Assembly: GCA_964587315.1 (NCBI GenBank)
Contig: CAZPLW010000001.1
Location: forward strand, 62,001 to 126,000
Source of the DNA: FEB-7 sp964587315
Lineage (GTDB): Bacteria > Pseudomonadota > Gammaproteobacteria > Burkholderiales > Usitatibacteraceae
Direction of reading: 5' to 3'
DNA: 64,000 nucleotides
Shown: in pieces, positions 16,773 through 23,943 of the stretch
Layout: every line of letters begins with the position of its first letter
Numbering within the stretch: position 1 is the first letter of the stretch
Position numbers and translations under genes: made by a program
Notes under the pieces: model-generated
The model's input: only the letters and a program-made list of their open reading frames with translations
Database searches by the model: none
What the model was told of the DNA's origin: nothing

Positions 16773-16824
16773 GGGCGTATCTTGGGGGAAGCCGGCATTT
16801 TCCCACGGACGGGGTCCTTCGGGG

Positions 16825-16842
16825 CTGTAACCCCCGTGTCAC
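16825..16842 (+). promoter_or_regulatory. Candidate Pho box upstream of phoB
   Basis: Two 7-bp near-repeats, CTGTAAC and GTGTCAC, are spaced 11 bp apart (4-bp gap), the geometry of the PhoB half-sites (consensus CTGTCAT). They lie 55 bp before the phoB start, in a place suited to autoregulation by phosphate starvation. The 4-bp linker is CCCC rather than A/T-rich, which weakens the call. Confidence 0.45.
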
Positions 16843-16896
16843 AGACGGACCGTAACATGCCCGAAACATCGACTGCTTGAGCCACCCCAAGGTCCC

Positions 16897-17583
16897 ATGC
16901 CCGCCCAGATCCTCGTCGTCGAAGACGAGAGCGCCATCCAGGAACTCATCGCCCTCAACCTCGAGCAGGCAGGGCAGACGCCCATTCTCGCCGGCAGCGC
17001 GGAGGAGGCCTGGACGAAGATCCAGTCCGCCCTGCCGGACCTGGTGCTGCTCGACTGGATGCTGCCGGGCCAGAGCGGCATCGAGTTCGCGCGGTGCCTG
17101 AGGGCCGAGTCGCGCACGCGCCTGCTGCCCATCATCATGCTCACGGCGCGCGGGGAGGAGGAGGACAAGCTGCGGGGCCTGGACACCGGCGCCGACGACT
17201 TCATCACCAAGCCCTTCTCCACGAAGGAGCTGCAGGCGCGCATCAAGGCCGTCCTTCGCCGCCGGGCGCCGGAGATCACCGACGACGCCATCGAGTACCA
17301 CGGGCTGAAGCTGGACCCGGCCTCGCACCGCATCACCGGCAAGGGGAAGGATCTCGCGATGGGCCCCACGGAGTTCCGCCTGCTGCATTTCTTCATGACC
17401 CACCCGGAACGCGTCTATTCGCGCACGCAGCTCCTGGACCACGTGTGGGGCGACCACGTGTTCATCGAGGAGCGGACGGTGGACGTGCACATCCGCCGCC
17501 TGCGCGCCGCGCTCGAGAAGTCCGGGCTGGAGACCTACATCCAGACCATCCGGGGCAGCGGGTACCGATTTTCCCGAGGGTAA
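16897..17583 (+). CDS. phoB: Phosphate regulon response regulator PhoB
   Basis: 228 residues. The receiver domain has phosphoacceptor Asp53, acidic pocket Glu9/Asp10, Thr83 and Lys105 (DFITKPFS). An OmpR-type winged-helix DNA-binding domain covers residues about 130-226, with the recognition-helix region RTVDVHIRRLRAAL. PhoB activates Pho-regulon genes when phosphate is scarce. The length and the sequence GSGYRFSRG at the end fit PhoB. The ATG 16897 start is followed by canonical QILVVEDE. The partner phoR lies downstream but is separated by 191 bp that contain repeat R4, instead of the usual close coupling. Confidence 0.93.
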   Translation: MPAQILVVEDESAIQELIALNLEQAGQTPILAGSAEEAWTKIQSALPDLVLLDWMLPGQSGIEFARCLRAESRTRLLPIIMLTARGEEEDKLRGLDTGADDFITKPFSTKELQARIKAVLRRRAPEITDDAIEYHGLKLDPASHRITGKGKDLAMGPTEFRLLHFFMTHPERVYSRTQLLDHVWGDHVFIEERTVDVHIRRLRAALEKSGLETYIQTIRGSGYRFSRG

Positions 17584-17594
17584 GGGCTGGCTTC

Positions 17595-17737
17595 TGAAGG
17601 GGACGCACGCCTTCACCCATCCTGAAGGGGACGCACGCCTTCAGAAGCGGTGAAGGGGACGGAGGCAATTTTGCAACAGCGTGTTGCGCGATTCCCTCCG
17701 TCCCCTTCAAGCGAGTTGAAGGCGTGCGTCCCCTTCA
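17595..17737. repeat. Nested palindromic repeat R4 inside the phoB-phoR gap
   Basis: The left outer arm is duplicated (17595-17615 and 17623-17643) with one inverted right arm (17717-17737). Inner arms 17651-17664 and 17696-17709 enclose a 31-nt core. The whole palindrome is centred on 17680, where GCAACA and TGTTGC flank GCG, so pairing continues to the tip. It starts 11 bp after the phoB stop. Confidence 0.9.
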
Positions 17738-17748
17738 CGCCCTTCACG

Positions 17749-17765
17749 AAGGCGCGCGGCGCCTT
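17749..17765 (+). other. Short hairpin just before phoR
   Basis: AAGGCGC, a GCG loop and GCGCCTT form a perfect 7-bp stem ending 9 bp before the phoR ATG. No ribosome-binding site is visible between the stem and the start. The stem could mask the phoR start region in the RNA or terminate weakly, although no U-tract follows. Confidence 0.45.
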
Positions 17766-17774
17766 TGACCGATA

Positions 17775-19130
17775 ATGGACGCCATGCGCGACTGGACCGC
17801 CCGACTCTCCCTGCACGGCCTCGCCGCGACCGCCGGCGCCGTGATCGTGGGCTTCGCCGGGGGCTGGGGCGAGGTGCGCGGATGGGTGATGGCGTGCGTG
17901 TTCCTCCTCGCCTACCTCCTCGTCGCCCTGGCCCTGCTGCTGCGCGAACGCGACCGCCTCGCCGACTGGGCCGCCAGGCCCGCCGCCGAGGACGTCCCCG
18001 ACGTGGGCGGGCGCTGGGGCGACATCTACGCGGGCCTCTACCGCCTGCTGCGCGAGCAGTCGCGAAGCCGCGCCGGCCTCTCCCACGCCCTGTGGCGCTT
18101 CCGGCAGGCCGGCGAGGCGATGCCCGACGGCGTGGCGGTGCTGGACGCGAACGACCGCATCGAGTGGATGAACCCGGTGGCCGAGGAGCACTTCGGCCTC
18201 GAGCTGAAGCGCGACCGCCAGCAGCCCCTCACGAACCTCGTGCGCCACCCGGCCTTCGTCGCCTACCTCGCCTCGCCCACCTACGCCGAGCCGCTGCTGC
18301 TGCGCGGGGAGACCGAGCGCATCCTCTCCATCCAGCTCGTGCCCTACGGCGACAACGAGAAGCTGCTGCTCTCGCGCGACGTGACCCGGTGGGAACGCCT
18401 GGAGTCCGTGCGCCGCGACTTCATCGCCAACGTCTCGCACGAGCTGCGCACGCCGCTCACGGTGATGAAGGGCTTCCTCGAGACGCTCACCGATTCCGAG
18501 CGCACGGACGAAAAGGTCTACCGCCGCTCGCTCGCCCTGATGACGGGCCAGGCCGAGCGCATGCAGCGCCTGGTCGAGGACCTGCTCATGCTCTCGCGCC
18601 TGGAGGATTCGCGCTCGCTGCTGCGCGAAGAGCCCCTGGACGTGCCCGCCCTCCTCGCCGCGGTGGTGCACGAGGGCCAGGCGATCAGCCAGGGCCACCA
18701 CCGCTTCTCCTTGGAAATCGGGCCCGGCCGCCTCCTCGCAAGCCGCGAGGAGATCCGCAGCGCCTTCACCAACCTCGTCACCAACGCCGTGCGCTACACG
18801 CCGCCGGGCGGGACCGTCACGGTGACGTGGGGACTCGAGGACGGCGCCCCCGTGATGCGGGTGCGCGACAACGGCGAGGGAATCGCCCCGGAGCACATCC
18901 CGCGCCTCACCGAGCGCTTCTACCGCGTGGACCGCGGCCGCTCGCGCTCCTCCGGCGGCACGGGACTGGGCCTCGCCATCGTGAAGCACGTGATGCAGCG
19001 CCACCAGGGGCGGCTTTCGATCGAGAGCGAGGTGGGCGTGGGCAGCGATTTCGCCTGCGTCTTCCCGCCCGCGCGCGCCTTGCCGGCCCGCACCGAAGCG
19101 GACGAGGCGGCGCCCATCCGGGCGGCGTAG
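17775..19130 (+). CDS. phoR: Phosphate regulon sensor histidine kinase PhoR
   Basis: 451 residues. Two N-terminal membrane helices (about 15-32 and 37-56) are followed by a PAS-type domain (about 108-205), a HisKA dimerisation domain with phospho-accepting His222 in NVSHELRTPL, and a HATPase domain with N-box NLVTNAVRYTPPGG, G1 box DNGEGIAPEH and G2 region GGTGLGLAIVKHV. PhoR phosphorylates PhoB under phosphate limitation and normally needs PhoU and the Pst transporter, which are not in the window. The start is ATG 17775 or 17784; neither has a clear ribosome-binding site. It is separated from phoB by repeat R4. Confidence 0.92.
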   Translation: MDAMRDWTARLSLHGLAATAGAVIVGFAGGWGEVRGWVMACVFLLAYLLVALALLLRERDRLADWAARPAAEDVPDVGGRWGDIYAGLYRLLREQSRSRAGLSHALWRFRQAGEAMPDGVAVLDANDRIEWMNPVAEEHFGLELKRDRQQPLTNLVRHPAFVAYLASPTYAEPLLLRGETERILSIQLVPYGDNEKLLLSRDVTRWERLESVRRDFIANVSHELRTPLTVMKGFLETLTDSERTDEKVYRRSLALMTGQAERMQRLVEDLLMLSRLEDSRSLLREEPLDVPALLAAVVHEGQAISQGHHRFSLEIGPGRLLASREEIRSAFTNLVTNAVRYTPPGGTVTVTWGLEDGAPVMRVRDNGEGIAPEHIPRLTERFYRVDRGRSRSSGGTGLGLAIVKHVMQRHQGRLSIESEVGVGSDFACVFPPARALPARTEADEAAPIRAA

Positions 19131-19177
19131 CGGGGGCGATGGGTGCGGGGGCGACGCCGGTGCCCTAGAATGCAACG

Positions 19178-19570
19178 ATGATCGGCATCCTCATCGTCTC
19201 CCACGGCGCCTTCGGCGAGAGCCTCATCCACTCCGCGAGCCACGTGCTCGGCAAGCGGCCCCTCTACGTGCGCCAGGTCGGCATCACGGTGCACGACGAT
19301 CCCGAGACGCTCGTTCCCATGGCGCAGGACCACATCCGCTTCATCGACCGCGGCGCCGGCGTCCTCGTGCTCACCGACATCTACGGCGCCACGCCCTCGA
19401 ACGTCGCCGCGCGCCTGCTCGTGCCCGGCCGCGTCGAAGGCCTCGCCGGCGTGAACCTGCCCATGCTCATCCGCGCCCTCACCTACCGCGAGGAGCCCCT
19501 CGAGACCGTGCTCGCCAAGGCCCTGTCCGGCGGCACCGAGGGCGTGATGCGCATGACGCCCCCCGCCTGA
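19178..19570 (+). CDS. PTS EIIA component, mannose class
   Basis: A 130-residue EIIA-Man domain with phospho-accepting His9 in MIGILIVSHG and the conserved LTDIYGATPSNVA loop. In betaproteobacteria this protein accepts phosphate from HPr, but matching EIIB and EIIC permease domains are absent here. A regulatory phosphorelay rather than sugar uptake is therefore likely. HPr follows after 11 bp. A TAGAAT box ends only 6 bp before the ATG and there is no ribosome-binding site, so the transcript could be almost leaderless. Confidence 0.88.
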   Translation: MIGILIVSHGAFGESLIHSASHVLGKRPLYVRQVGITVHDDPETLVPMAQDHIRFIDRGAGVLVLTDIYGATPSNVAARLLVPGRVEGLAGVNLPMLIRALTYREEPLETVLAKALSGGTEGVMRMTPPA

Positions 19571-19581
19571 GGACCGACCCC

Positions 19582-19851
19582 TTGCAGAAGAAGACCCTCC
19601 CGATCGTGAACAAGCTGGGCCTGCACGCGCGCGCCTCCGCCAAGCTCACCCAGATGGCCGGCAGGTTCTCGAGCAGCGTGTTCCTCTCGCGAAACGGCAA
19701 GCGCGTCAACGCCAAGAGCATCATGGGCGTGATGATGCTGGCCGCCGGCAAGGGCTCGAGCGTCGAGCTGGAGACCGAGGGCGCCGACGAGCTCGAGGCG
19801 ATGGACGCGATCGAGAAGCTCATCGCCGACAAGTTCGGCGAAGGCGAGTAG
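19582..19851 (+). CDS. ptsH: Phosphocarrier protein HPr
   Basis: 89 residues from a TTG start (MQKKTLPIVN). The phosphorylation site is His15 in NKLGLHARA, and the regulatory serine position is occupied by Ser46 in NAKSIMGVMML, so HPr-kinase control is possible if the kinase exists elsewhere. HPr carries phosphate from EI to EIIA. The gene lies between EIIA-Man and EI. The 113 bp that follow hold a small ORF and an element shared with the metX-metW gap. Confidence 0.93.
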   Translation: MQKKTLPIVNKLGLHARASAKLTQMAGRFSSSVFLSRNGKRVNAKSIMGVMMLAAGKGSSVELETEGADELEAMDAIEKLIADKFGEGE

Positions 19852-19855
19852 TCGC

Positions 19856-19972
19856 ATGAGCCACCGAGCAGGGGCCCCTCCGGGGATGCGAGCAAGGCGA
19901 TCGCGACCGGGCGCCGACACGACGCGGCCGGCCGTTCGCGGCAATCGTCCGGAGGCGCCGAACGATGGCTGA
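19856..19972 (+). CDS. Possible small ORF bridging ptsH and ptsI (38 codons)
   Basis: ATG 19856, 4 bp after the ptsH stop, opens a 38-codon frame (MSHRAGAPPGMRARRSR at the start, EAPNDG at the end). Its TGA at 19970-19972 overlaps the first codons of ptsI. The peptide is basic and arginine-rich. Its central DNA (19892-19922) matches 27 of 31 bases in the metX-metW gap, in the same reading frame, giving PGADT in both. It could be a coupling peptide or simply an open frame in a repeat; expression is not shown. Confidence 0.35.
   Translation: MSHRAGAPPGMRARRSRPGADTTRPAVRGNRPEAPNDG
19857..19922 (+). repeat. Dispersed intra-operon element, copy a
   Basis: About 66 bp that align, with small gaps, to 51520-51588 between metX and metW. 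The last 31 bp agree at 27 positions, including an exact 16-mer CCGGGCGCCGACACGA. Both copies lie directly after the stop of the first gene of a functionally linked gene pair. Confidence 0.6.
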
Positions 19973-21728
19973 AGGCACCAGCGCCGACCCCCGCCCCCTG
20001 AACGTCTGCTTCACGATGCACGGCATCGGGGTGTCGGGCGGGGTCGCTATCGGCCACGCGCACCTCTTCTCGGGCATGTCCGCCGAGGTGGACCACTACG
20101 GGATCGCCTCCTACGACGTGTCGCGCGAGCAGCGCCGCTACGACCGCGCGGTGAAGGAGGTGCAGGAGGAGCTGAAGGAGCTCGCCGACAGCGTGCGCCA
20201 CGGCCCGTCCTCCGAGCTCGCGCCGTTCGTGAACGTGCACCTCATGCTGCTGCAGGATTCGGCCCTGTCCGAGGCGCCGCGCGACATCATCCGCGAGGAG
20301 CGCTGCAACGCCGAGTGGGCCCTGCGCCTGCAGCTCGACGAGCTCACCGCGCAGTTCGACGACATCGAGGACGAGTACCTGCGCGAGCGCGAGAACGACG
20401 TGCGCCAGGTGGCCGAGCGCGTGCTGGGGGCCCTCGCCGGCACCAAGCGCCGCATCGTGCCGCGCACCTCGCGCGAGGACCCGGCCATCCTCGTGGCGCG
20501 CGACCTCTCGCCCGCCGACGTGATCCTCTTCCGCGAGCACCCGTTCGCGGCCTTCGTGACGGACATGGGCGGGGCCACCTCGCACACGGCGATCATCGCG
20601 CGCTCGCTCGCCATCCCCGCCATCGTCGCCCTGCACCACTCGCGCACGATGATCCGCGAGGACGAACTGCTCGTGATCGACGGCGACCAGGGCGTCGTCA
20701 TCGTCAACCCGGACCGCGCCGTCCTCGCCGAGTACCGCCTCAAGCAGAACCAGGCCCGGCTCGAGCGCGACAAGCTCAAGCGCATCCGCACCGCGCCGGC
20801 CGCCACGCTCGACGGCACGCCGGTGCAGCTGCACGCCAACATCGAGCTGCCCTCGGACCTGGACGCGGTGCGCGCGAGCGGCGCCACGGGAATCGGTCTC
20901 TTTCGAAGCGAGTTCCTCTTCATGAACCGCCGCGACCTGCCCGACGAGGACGAGCAGTACGAGGCCTACCGCGAGGTGGTCGAGGGCATGAAGGGCCGGC
21001 CGGTCACGATCCGCACGCTCGACATCGGCTCGGACAAGGCGATCGACGGCCAGGAGAGCGAGGCCGAGAACCCGGCCATGGGCCTGCGCGCGATCCGCTA
21101 CTGCCTGGCGGAGCCGGAGCTCTTCAACACGCAGCTGCGCGCCATCCTGCGCGCCTCGAAGCACGGCAAGGCGCTGATCCTCATCCCGATGCTGTGCTCG
21201 TGGGGGGAACTCAACCAGTCCATCGCCGCCGTGGCCCGCGCCAAGGAGGAGCTGAAGGCCGAGGGGGTGAAGTTCGACGAGTTCGTGCCCGTGGGCGGGA
21301 TGATCGAGATCCCCGCCGCGGCCATCGCGCTGCCGATGTTCATCCGCAAGCTCGACTTCCTCTCGATCGGCACGAACGACCTCATCCAGTACACGCTCGC
21401 CATCGACCGCGCGGACGACTCGGTCGCGCACCTGTACGACCCGCTGCACCCGGCCGTCCTCTCCCTGCTGCACGGGGTCATCCGCACGGCGCACCAGCAC
21501 GAGAAGCCCATCGCGGTGTGCGGCGAGATGGCGGGCGACGTGGAGCTCACGCGATTGCTGCTGGGCTTCGGCCTGCGCCACTTCTCCATGCACCCGGCGA
21601 CCGTCCTCGCCGTGAAGCAGCGCGTGCTCTCGACGAGCCTGCCGGACATCGCGCCGTTCGTGGCGCGCGTGCTCAAATCGGAGGAGCCGGACAAGATCCG
21701 GCTGATCCTGGACAAGCTGAACGGCTGA
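19965..21728 (+). CDS. ptsI: PTS enzyme I (phosphoenolpyruvate-protein phosphotransferase)
   Basis: 587 residues. It transfers phosphate from PEP to HPr. The phosphohistidine is His207 in MGGATSHTAIIARS. The PEP-binding TIM-barrel half shows GIGLFRSEFLFMNR, TIRTLDIGSDKAID and the C-terminal loop VCGEMAGD, which carries the cysteine nearby. A GGAGG site about 9 bases upstream supports ATG 19965, although homology becomes strong from MHGIGVSGG at 20016. It completes an EIIA-HPr-EI set with no sugar permease in the window. The strand changes after it. Confidence 0.93.
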   Translation: MAEGTSADPRPLNVCFTMHGIGVSGGVAIGHAHLFSGMSAEVDHYGIASYDVSREQRRYDRAVKEVQEELKELADSVRHGPSSELAPFVNVHLMLLQDSALSEAPRDIIREERCNAEWALRLQLDELTAQFDDIEDEYLRERENDVRQVAERVLGALAGTKRRIVPRTSREDPAILVARDLSPADVILFREHPFAAFVTDMGGATSHTAIIARSLAIPAIVALHHSRTMIREDELLVIDGDQGVVIVNPDRAVLAEYRLKQNQARLERDKLKRIRTAPAATLDGTPVQLHANIELPSDLDAVRASGATGIGLFRSEFLFMNRRDLPDEDEQYEAYREVVEGMKGRPVTIRTLDIGSDKAIDGQESEAENPAMGLRAIRYCLAEPELFNTQLRAILRASKHGKALILIPMLCSWGELNQSIAAVARAKEELKAEGVKFDEFVPVGGMIEIPAAAIALPMFIRKLDFLSIGTNDLIQYTLAIDRADDSVAHLYDPLHPAVLSLLHGVIRTAHQHEKPIAVCGEMAGDVELTRLLLGFGLRHFSMHPATVLAVKQRVLSTSLPDIAPFVARVLKSEEPDKIRLILDKLNG

Positions 21729-21737
21729 GGCGCGCGC

Positions 21738-23003
21738 TCAGGTCGACCCGCCCACGCCCAGCGAATCGCCGGACGCGGCGCGCCGCCGGTCCTCCGGATC
21801 GCGGAAGTCCGTTTCCACCCCGCGACCGAGGATCTCCAGCTGTTCGCGAAGCGCCGCCGCGCGGTGTGCCGGCACCCCGGCGATGAGGCCCTCCAGCATG
21901 GCGCGAAGGCGGCGGACGATCTGGATGCTGTCGCGGCCGAAATGGCGGATCTCCGTCACGGCGAGGCCCACGAAATCCTCCCAGTCGGGCGTCCGGAAGA
22001 CCAGGCGCAGCTGCCCGGCCTCGTCGTGCACGCGCCCGGTGTCGAGCCGACGGCCGGCGACCACCCGCAGCAGGCGATGGACCTGGTCGATGGCGAGGAC
22101 ACCCGTGGTCGGGTCGTTGATGGCGGGCGAGAGCGCCTTCGCGGCGATGTCGACGACGATGCGGAAGGCGAAGGCCGGATCCTGCTCCATCGTGCGCTCC
22201 GGCCCGATGGCGACCGCGTGTTCCAGGTCGCCGTCCGCGAGGCGCCCGCCCCCCCGGTAAAGCCGGAACAGGGGATCGCCCTCGGTCACGAAATCGCCCG
22301 CCTGGGGCACGAACTCGATGACGCAGTCGGCCGCGCGGGCGAGCGCCACCAGGCCCGGCACGTCGAAGGCGAGCACGACCCCCGTGTGGCGGGCCGTGAT
22401 CGTGCGGATCGGCTCGCCGACGAGCGCCGGCAGGGCGACGGCCGGCGGTTCCGGTTCCGGACCGATGTCCTGCGGGTAGACATCCCGGATCACCGCCTGC
22501 CCGGACGTGCCGACCGAGGCGAGGATGGAGACGGGACGAAGCCCCTTGCCGACGTGGTCGATCATGAAGAGGAAGACGCCGATGCACACGACGCAGCCGC
22601 CGGTGGCGAGCCACATCGACACCTGGGGCACCTTGTCGTCGATGCGGCTGAGCAGGGCCAGCGTGTAGATGAACGAGAAGACGAAGATCGTGAGAGCGAG
22701 CTTGATGACGCGGTTGCGGTAGACGCGGGCGATGATGCGCGGGGTGAGCTGGGCGCTTGCGAGCTGCACCGCCAGCAGCAGGATCGAGAAGACGAAGACG
22801 ATGAACGTGAGCATGGACGAGGAGAGGGCCGCGAGCATCGCGCGCGCGCCATCGGGGCTCACGATGGGCGTCACGTCCAGCACGGCATCCACGGCACGCA
22901 TGAGCGGGAGCGCCACCAGCGCCGCGACCATGCCCAGGAGGGGCGGAAGCCAGACGGCGTTCTGGAGGGTGGCCTTCAGGCGGTAACGATGCAGCCAGGT
23001 CAT
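21738..23003 (-). CDS. DUF2254 membrane protein
   Basis: 421 residues of the DUF2254 family. Four N-terminal membrane segments lie within residues about 15-165 (including MLTFIVFVFSILLLAVQLAS and CVVCIGVFLFMIDHVGKG), with a large soluble C-terminal part holding the family stretch AAKALSPAINDPTTGVLAIDQV. The function is unknown. A GGAGG site precedes ATG 23003. It is the last gene of a minus-strand run that begins with the unknown gene at 28340 and includes the DUF3604, PpiC and HupE/UreJ genes. It converges on ptsI with only 9 bp between. Confidence 0.88.
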   Translation of the reverse strand: MTWLHRYRLKATLQNAVWLPPLLGMVAALVALPLMRAVDAVLDVTPIVSPDGARAMLAALSSSMLTFIVFVFSILLLAVQLASAQLTPRIIARVYRNRVIKLALTIFVFSFIYTLALLSRIDDKVPQVSMWLATGGCVVCIGVFLFMIDHVGKGLRPVSILASVGTSGQAVIRDVYPQDIGPEPEPPAVALPALVGEPIRTITARHTGVVLAFDVPGLVALARAADCVIEFVPQAGDFVTEGDPLFRLYRGGGRLADGDLEHAVAIGPERTMEQDPAFAFRIVVDIAAKALSPAINDPTTGVLAIDQVHRLLRVVAGRRLDTGRVHDEAGQLRLVFRTPDWEDFVGLAVTEIRHFGRDSIQIVRRLRAMLEGLIAGVPAHRAAALREQLEILGRGVETDFRDPEDRRRAASGDSLGVGGST

Positions 23004-23016
23004 GGCGGGTTCCTCC

Positions 23017-23943
23017 TCACATTCCGGCGCCCCATCGGTGCTGCCAGGCGATGCCGACGAGGTCGAAGCTGTTGCCGGTTCGGTCCGAAAGGCCCGTGCT
23101 CGCATAGAGCTTGACCGAGTTCTTCCGGTCGACGGGAATCGCGTAGGTGGCCCCGAAGCGCCAGTTCTGCTGGAGATCGGCCTTCAGGATGCCGTTGACG
23201 GTGTTGCGTCCGCCCGCGTAGTACGTGGCGTCCACCGATATCCAGCTTCCGCCGCGGAAGCCGTGGATCACGTGCCCCTGCAGCGAGTAGAGCGGGTCCT
23301 GCTCGCGCTTGTTGCCGCCGAAGAACTCGTGGTTGACGGTGTAGAACGTGGCCGCCGCCGAGCCTTCGAGCGTCCACGGCCCGAACGTCTTAGACGCGCC
23401 GATCTCCGGCTTGAAGGACCAGCGGTTGGTGCCGATGTTGACGAGGCGGTTCTCGTCGTACTGGCTCCAGGGCGCCGTCACCCGCAGGCTCACGCCGACG
23501 ACGACGTCCGGTTGCCAGCGGCGGAACTCGCCGAGCGAAAGCGCCGGCGCGCCGTAGAAGTTCCAGCACAGCCGGACCGACGGGTTGGCGAATCCGTTCA
23601 CACTGCGCTCGACGGGCTCGCCGTCGGACAGGGCCTGCCCGGAGAGGCCTGTGTAGGGGACGACCACATCCAGGAGGGCCTCCTTTCCCCCGATCTCGAA
23701 CGCCCTCGCGTAGGCGAGGACGGCGTTCGAGGTCTTGAGGTGGGCGTCGGTGAGGTCCAGCGCCGAATCGAACTGCAGGGCGCCCTGCGTGTGGACGTAG
23801 CCGGCGATCAGGAAGTTGATGCCGATCGGCGCGTTGAAGTAGGTGCGCGGCTCGATGTCCTGCGCGAGCGCCGGCGAGGCCGCGCCCAGGCATGCGCAGG
23901 CGATGCCGCCAGCCAGGCGGGCGCGCGAGCGCATTGAGATCAT
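23017..23943 (-). CDS. Outer-membrane beta-barrel protein (phenol-degradation/MetA-type)
   Basis: 308 residues with a signal peptide (cleaved near ALAQD, about residue 28) and alternating hydrophobic strands ending in WQHRWGAGM. The pattern YFNAPIGINFLIAGY followed by repeated barrel strands resembles the MetA/phenol-degradation outer-membrane family, whose substrates are mostly unknown. The ATG at 23943 overlaps the stop of the HupE/UreJ gene (ATGA), and 13 bp separate its stop from DUF2254. It is probably the outer-membrane member of the local gene set. Confidence 0.8.
   Translation of the reverse strand: MISMRSRARLAGGIACACLGAASPALAQDIEPRTYFNAPIGINFLIAGYVHTQGALQFDSALDLTDAHLKTSNAVLAYARAFEIGGKEALLDVVVPYTGLSGQALSDGEPVERSVNGFANPSVRLCWNFYGAPALSLGEFRRWQPDVVVGVSLRVTAPWSQYDENRLVNIGTNRWSFKPEIGASKTFGPWTLEGSAAATFYTVNHEFFGGNKREQDPLYSLQGHVIHGFRGGSWISVDATYYAGGRNTVNGILKADLQQNWRFGATYAIPVDRKNSVKLYASTGLSDRTGNSFDLVGIAWQHRWGAGM

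Noticed and set aside
5273..17737. R-family repeats as a CRISPR array
   Set aside because: The units are 21 bp with 7-bp spacers, occur at most three times per site and in inverted orientation, and no cas gene is present.
19160..19178. Leaderless promoter (TAGAAT) for the EIIA-Man gene
   Set aside because: No -35 box at the right distance and the -10 match is partial; mentioned in the gene entry only as a possibility.
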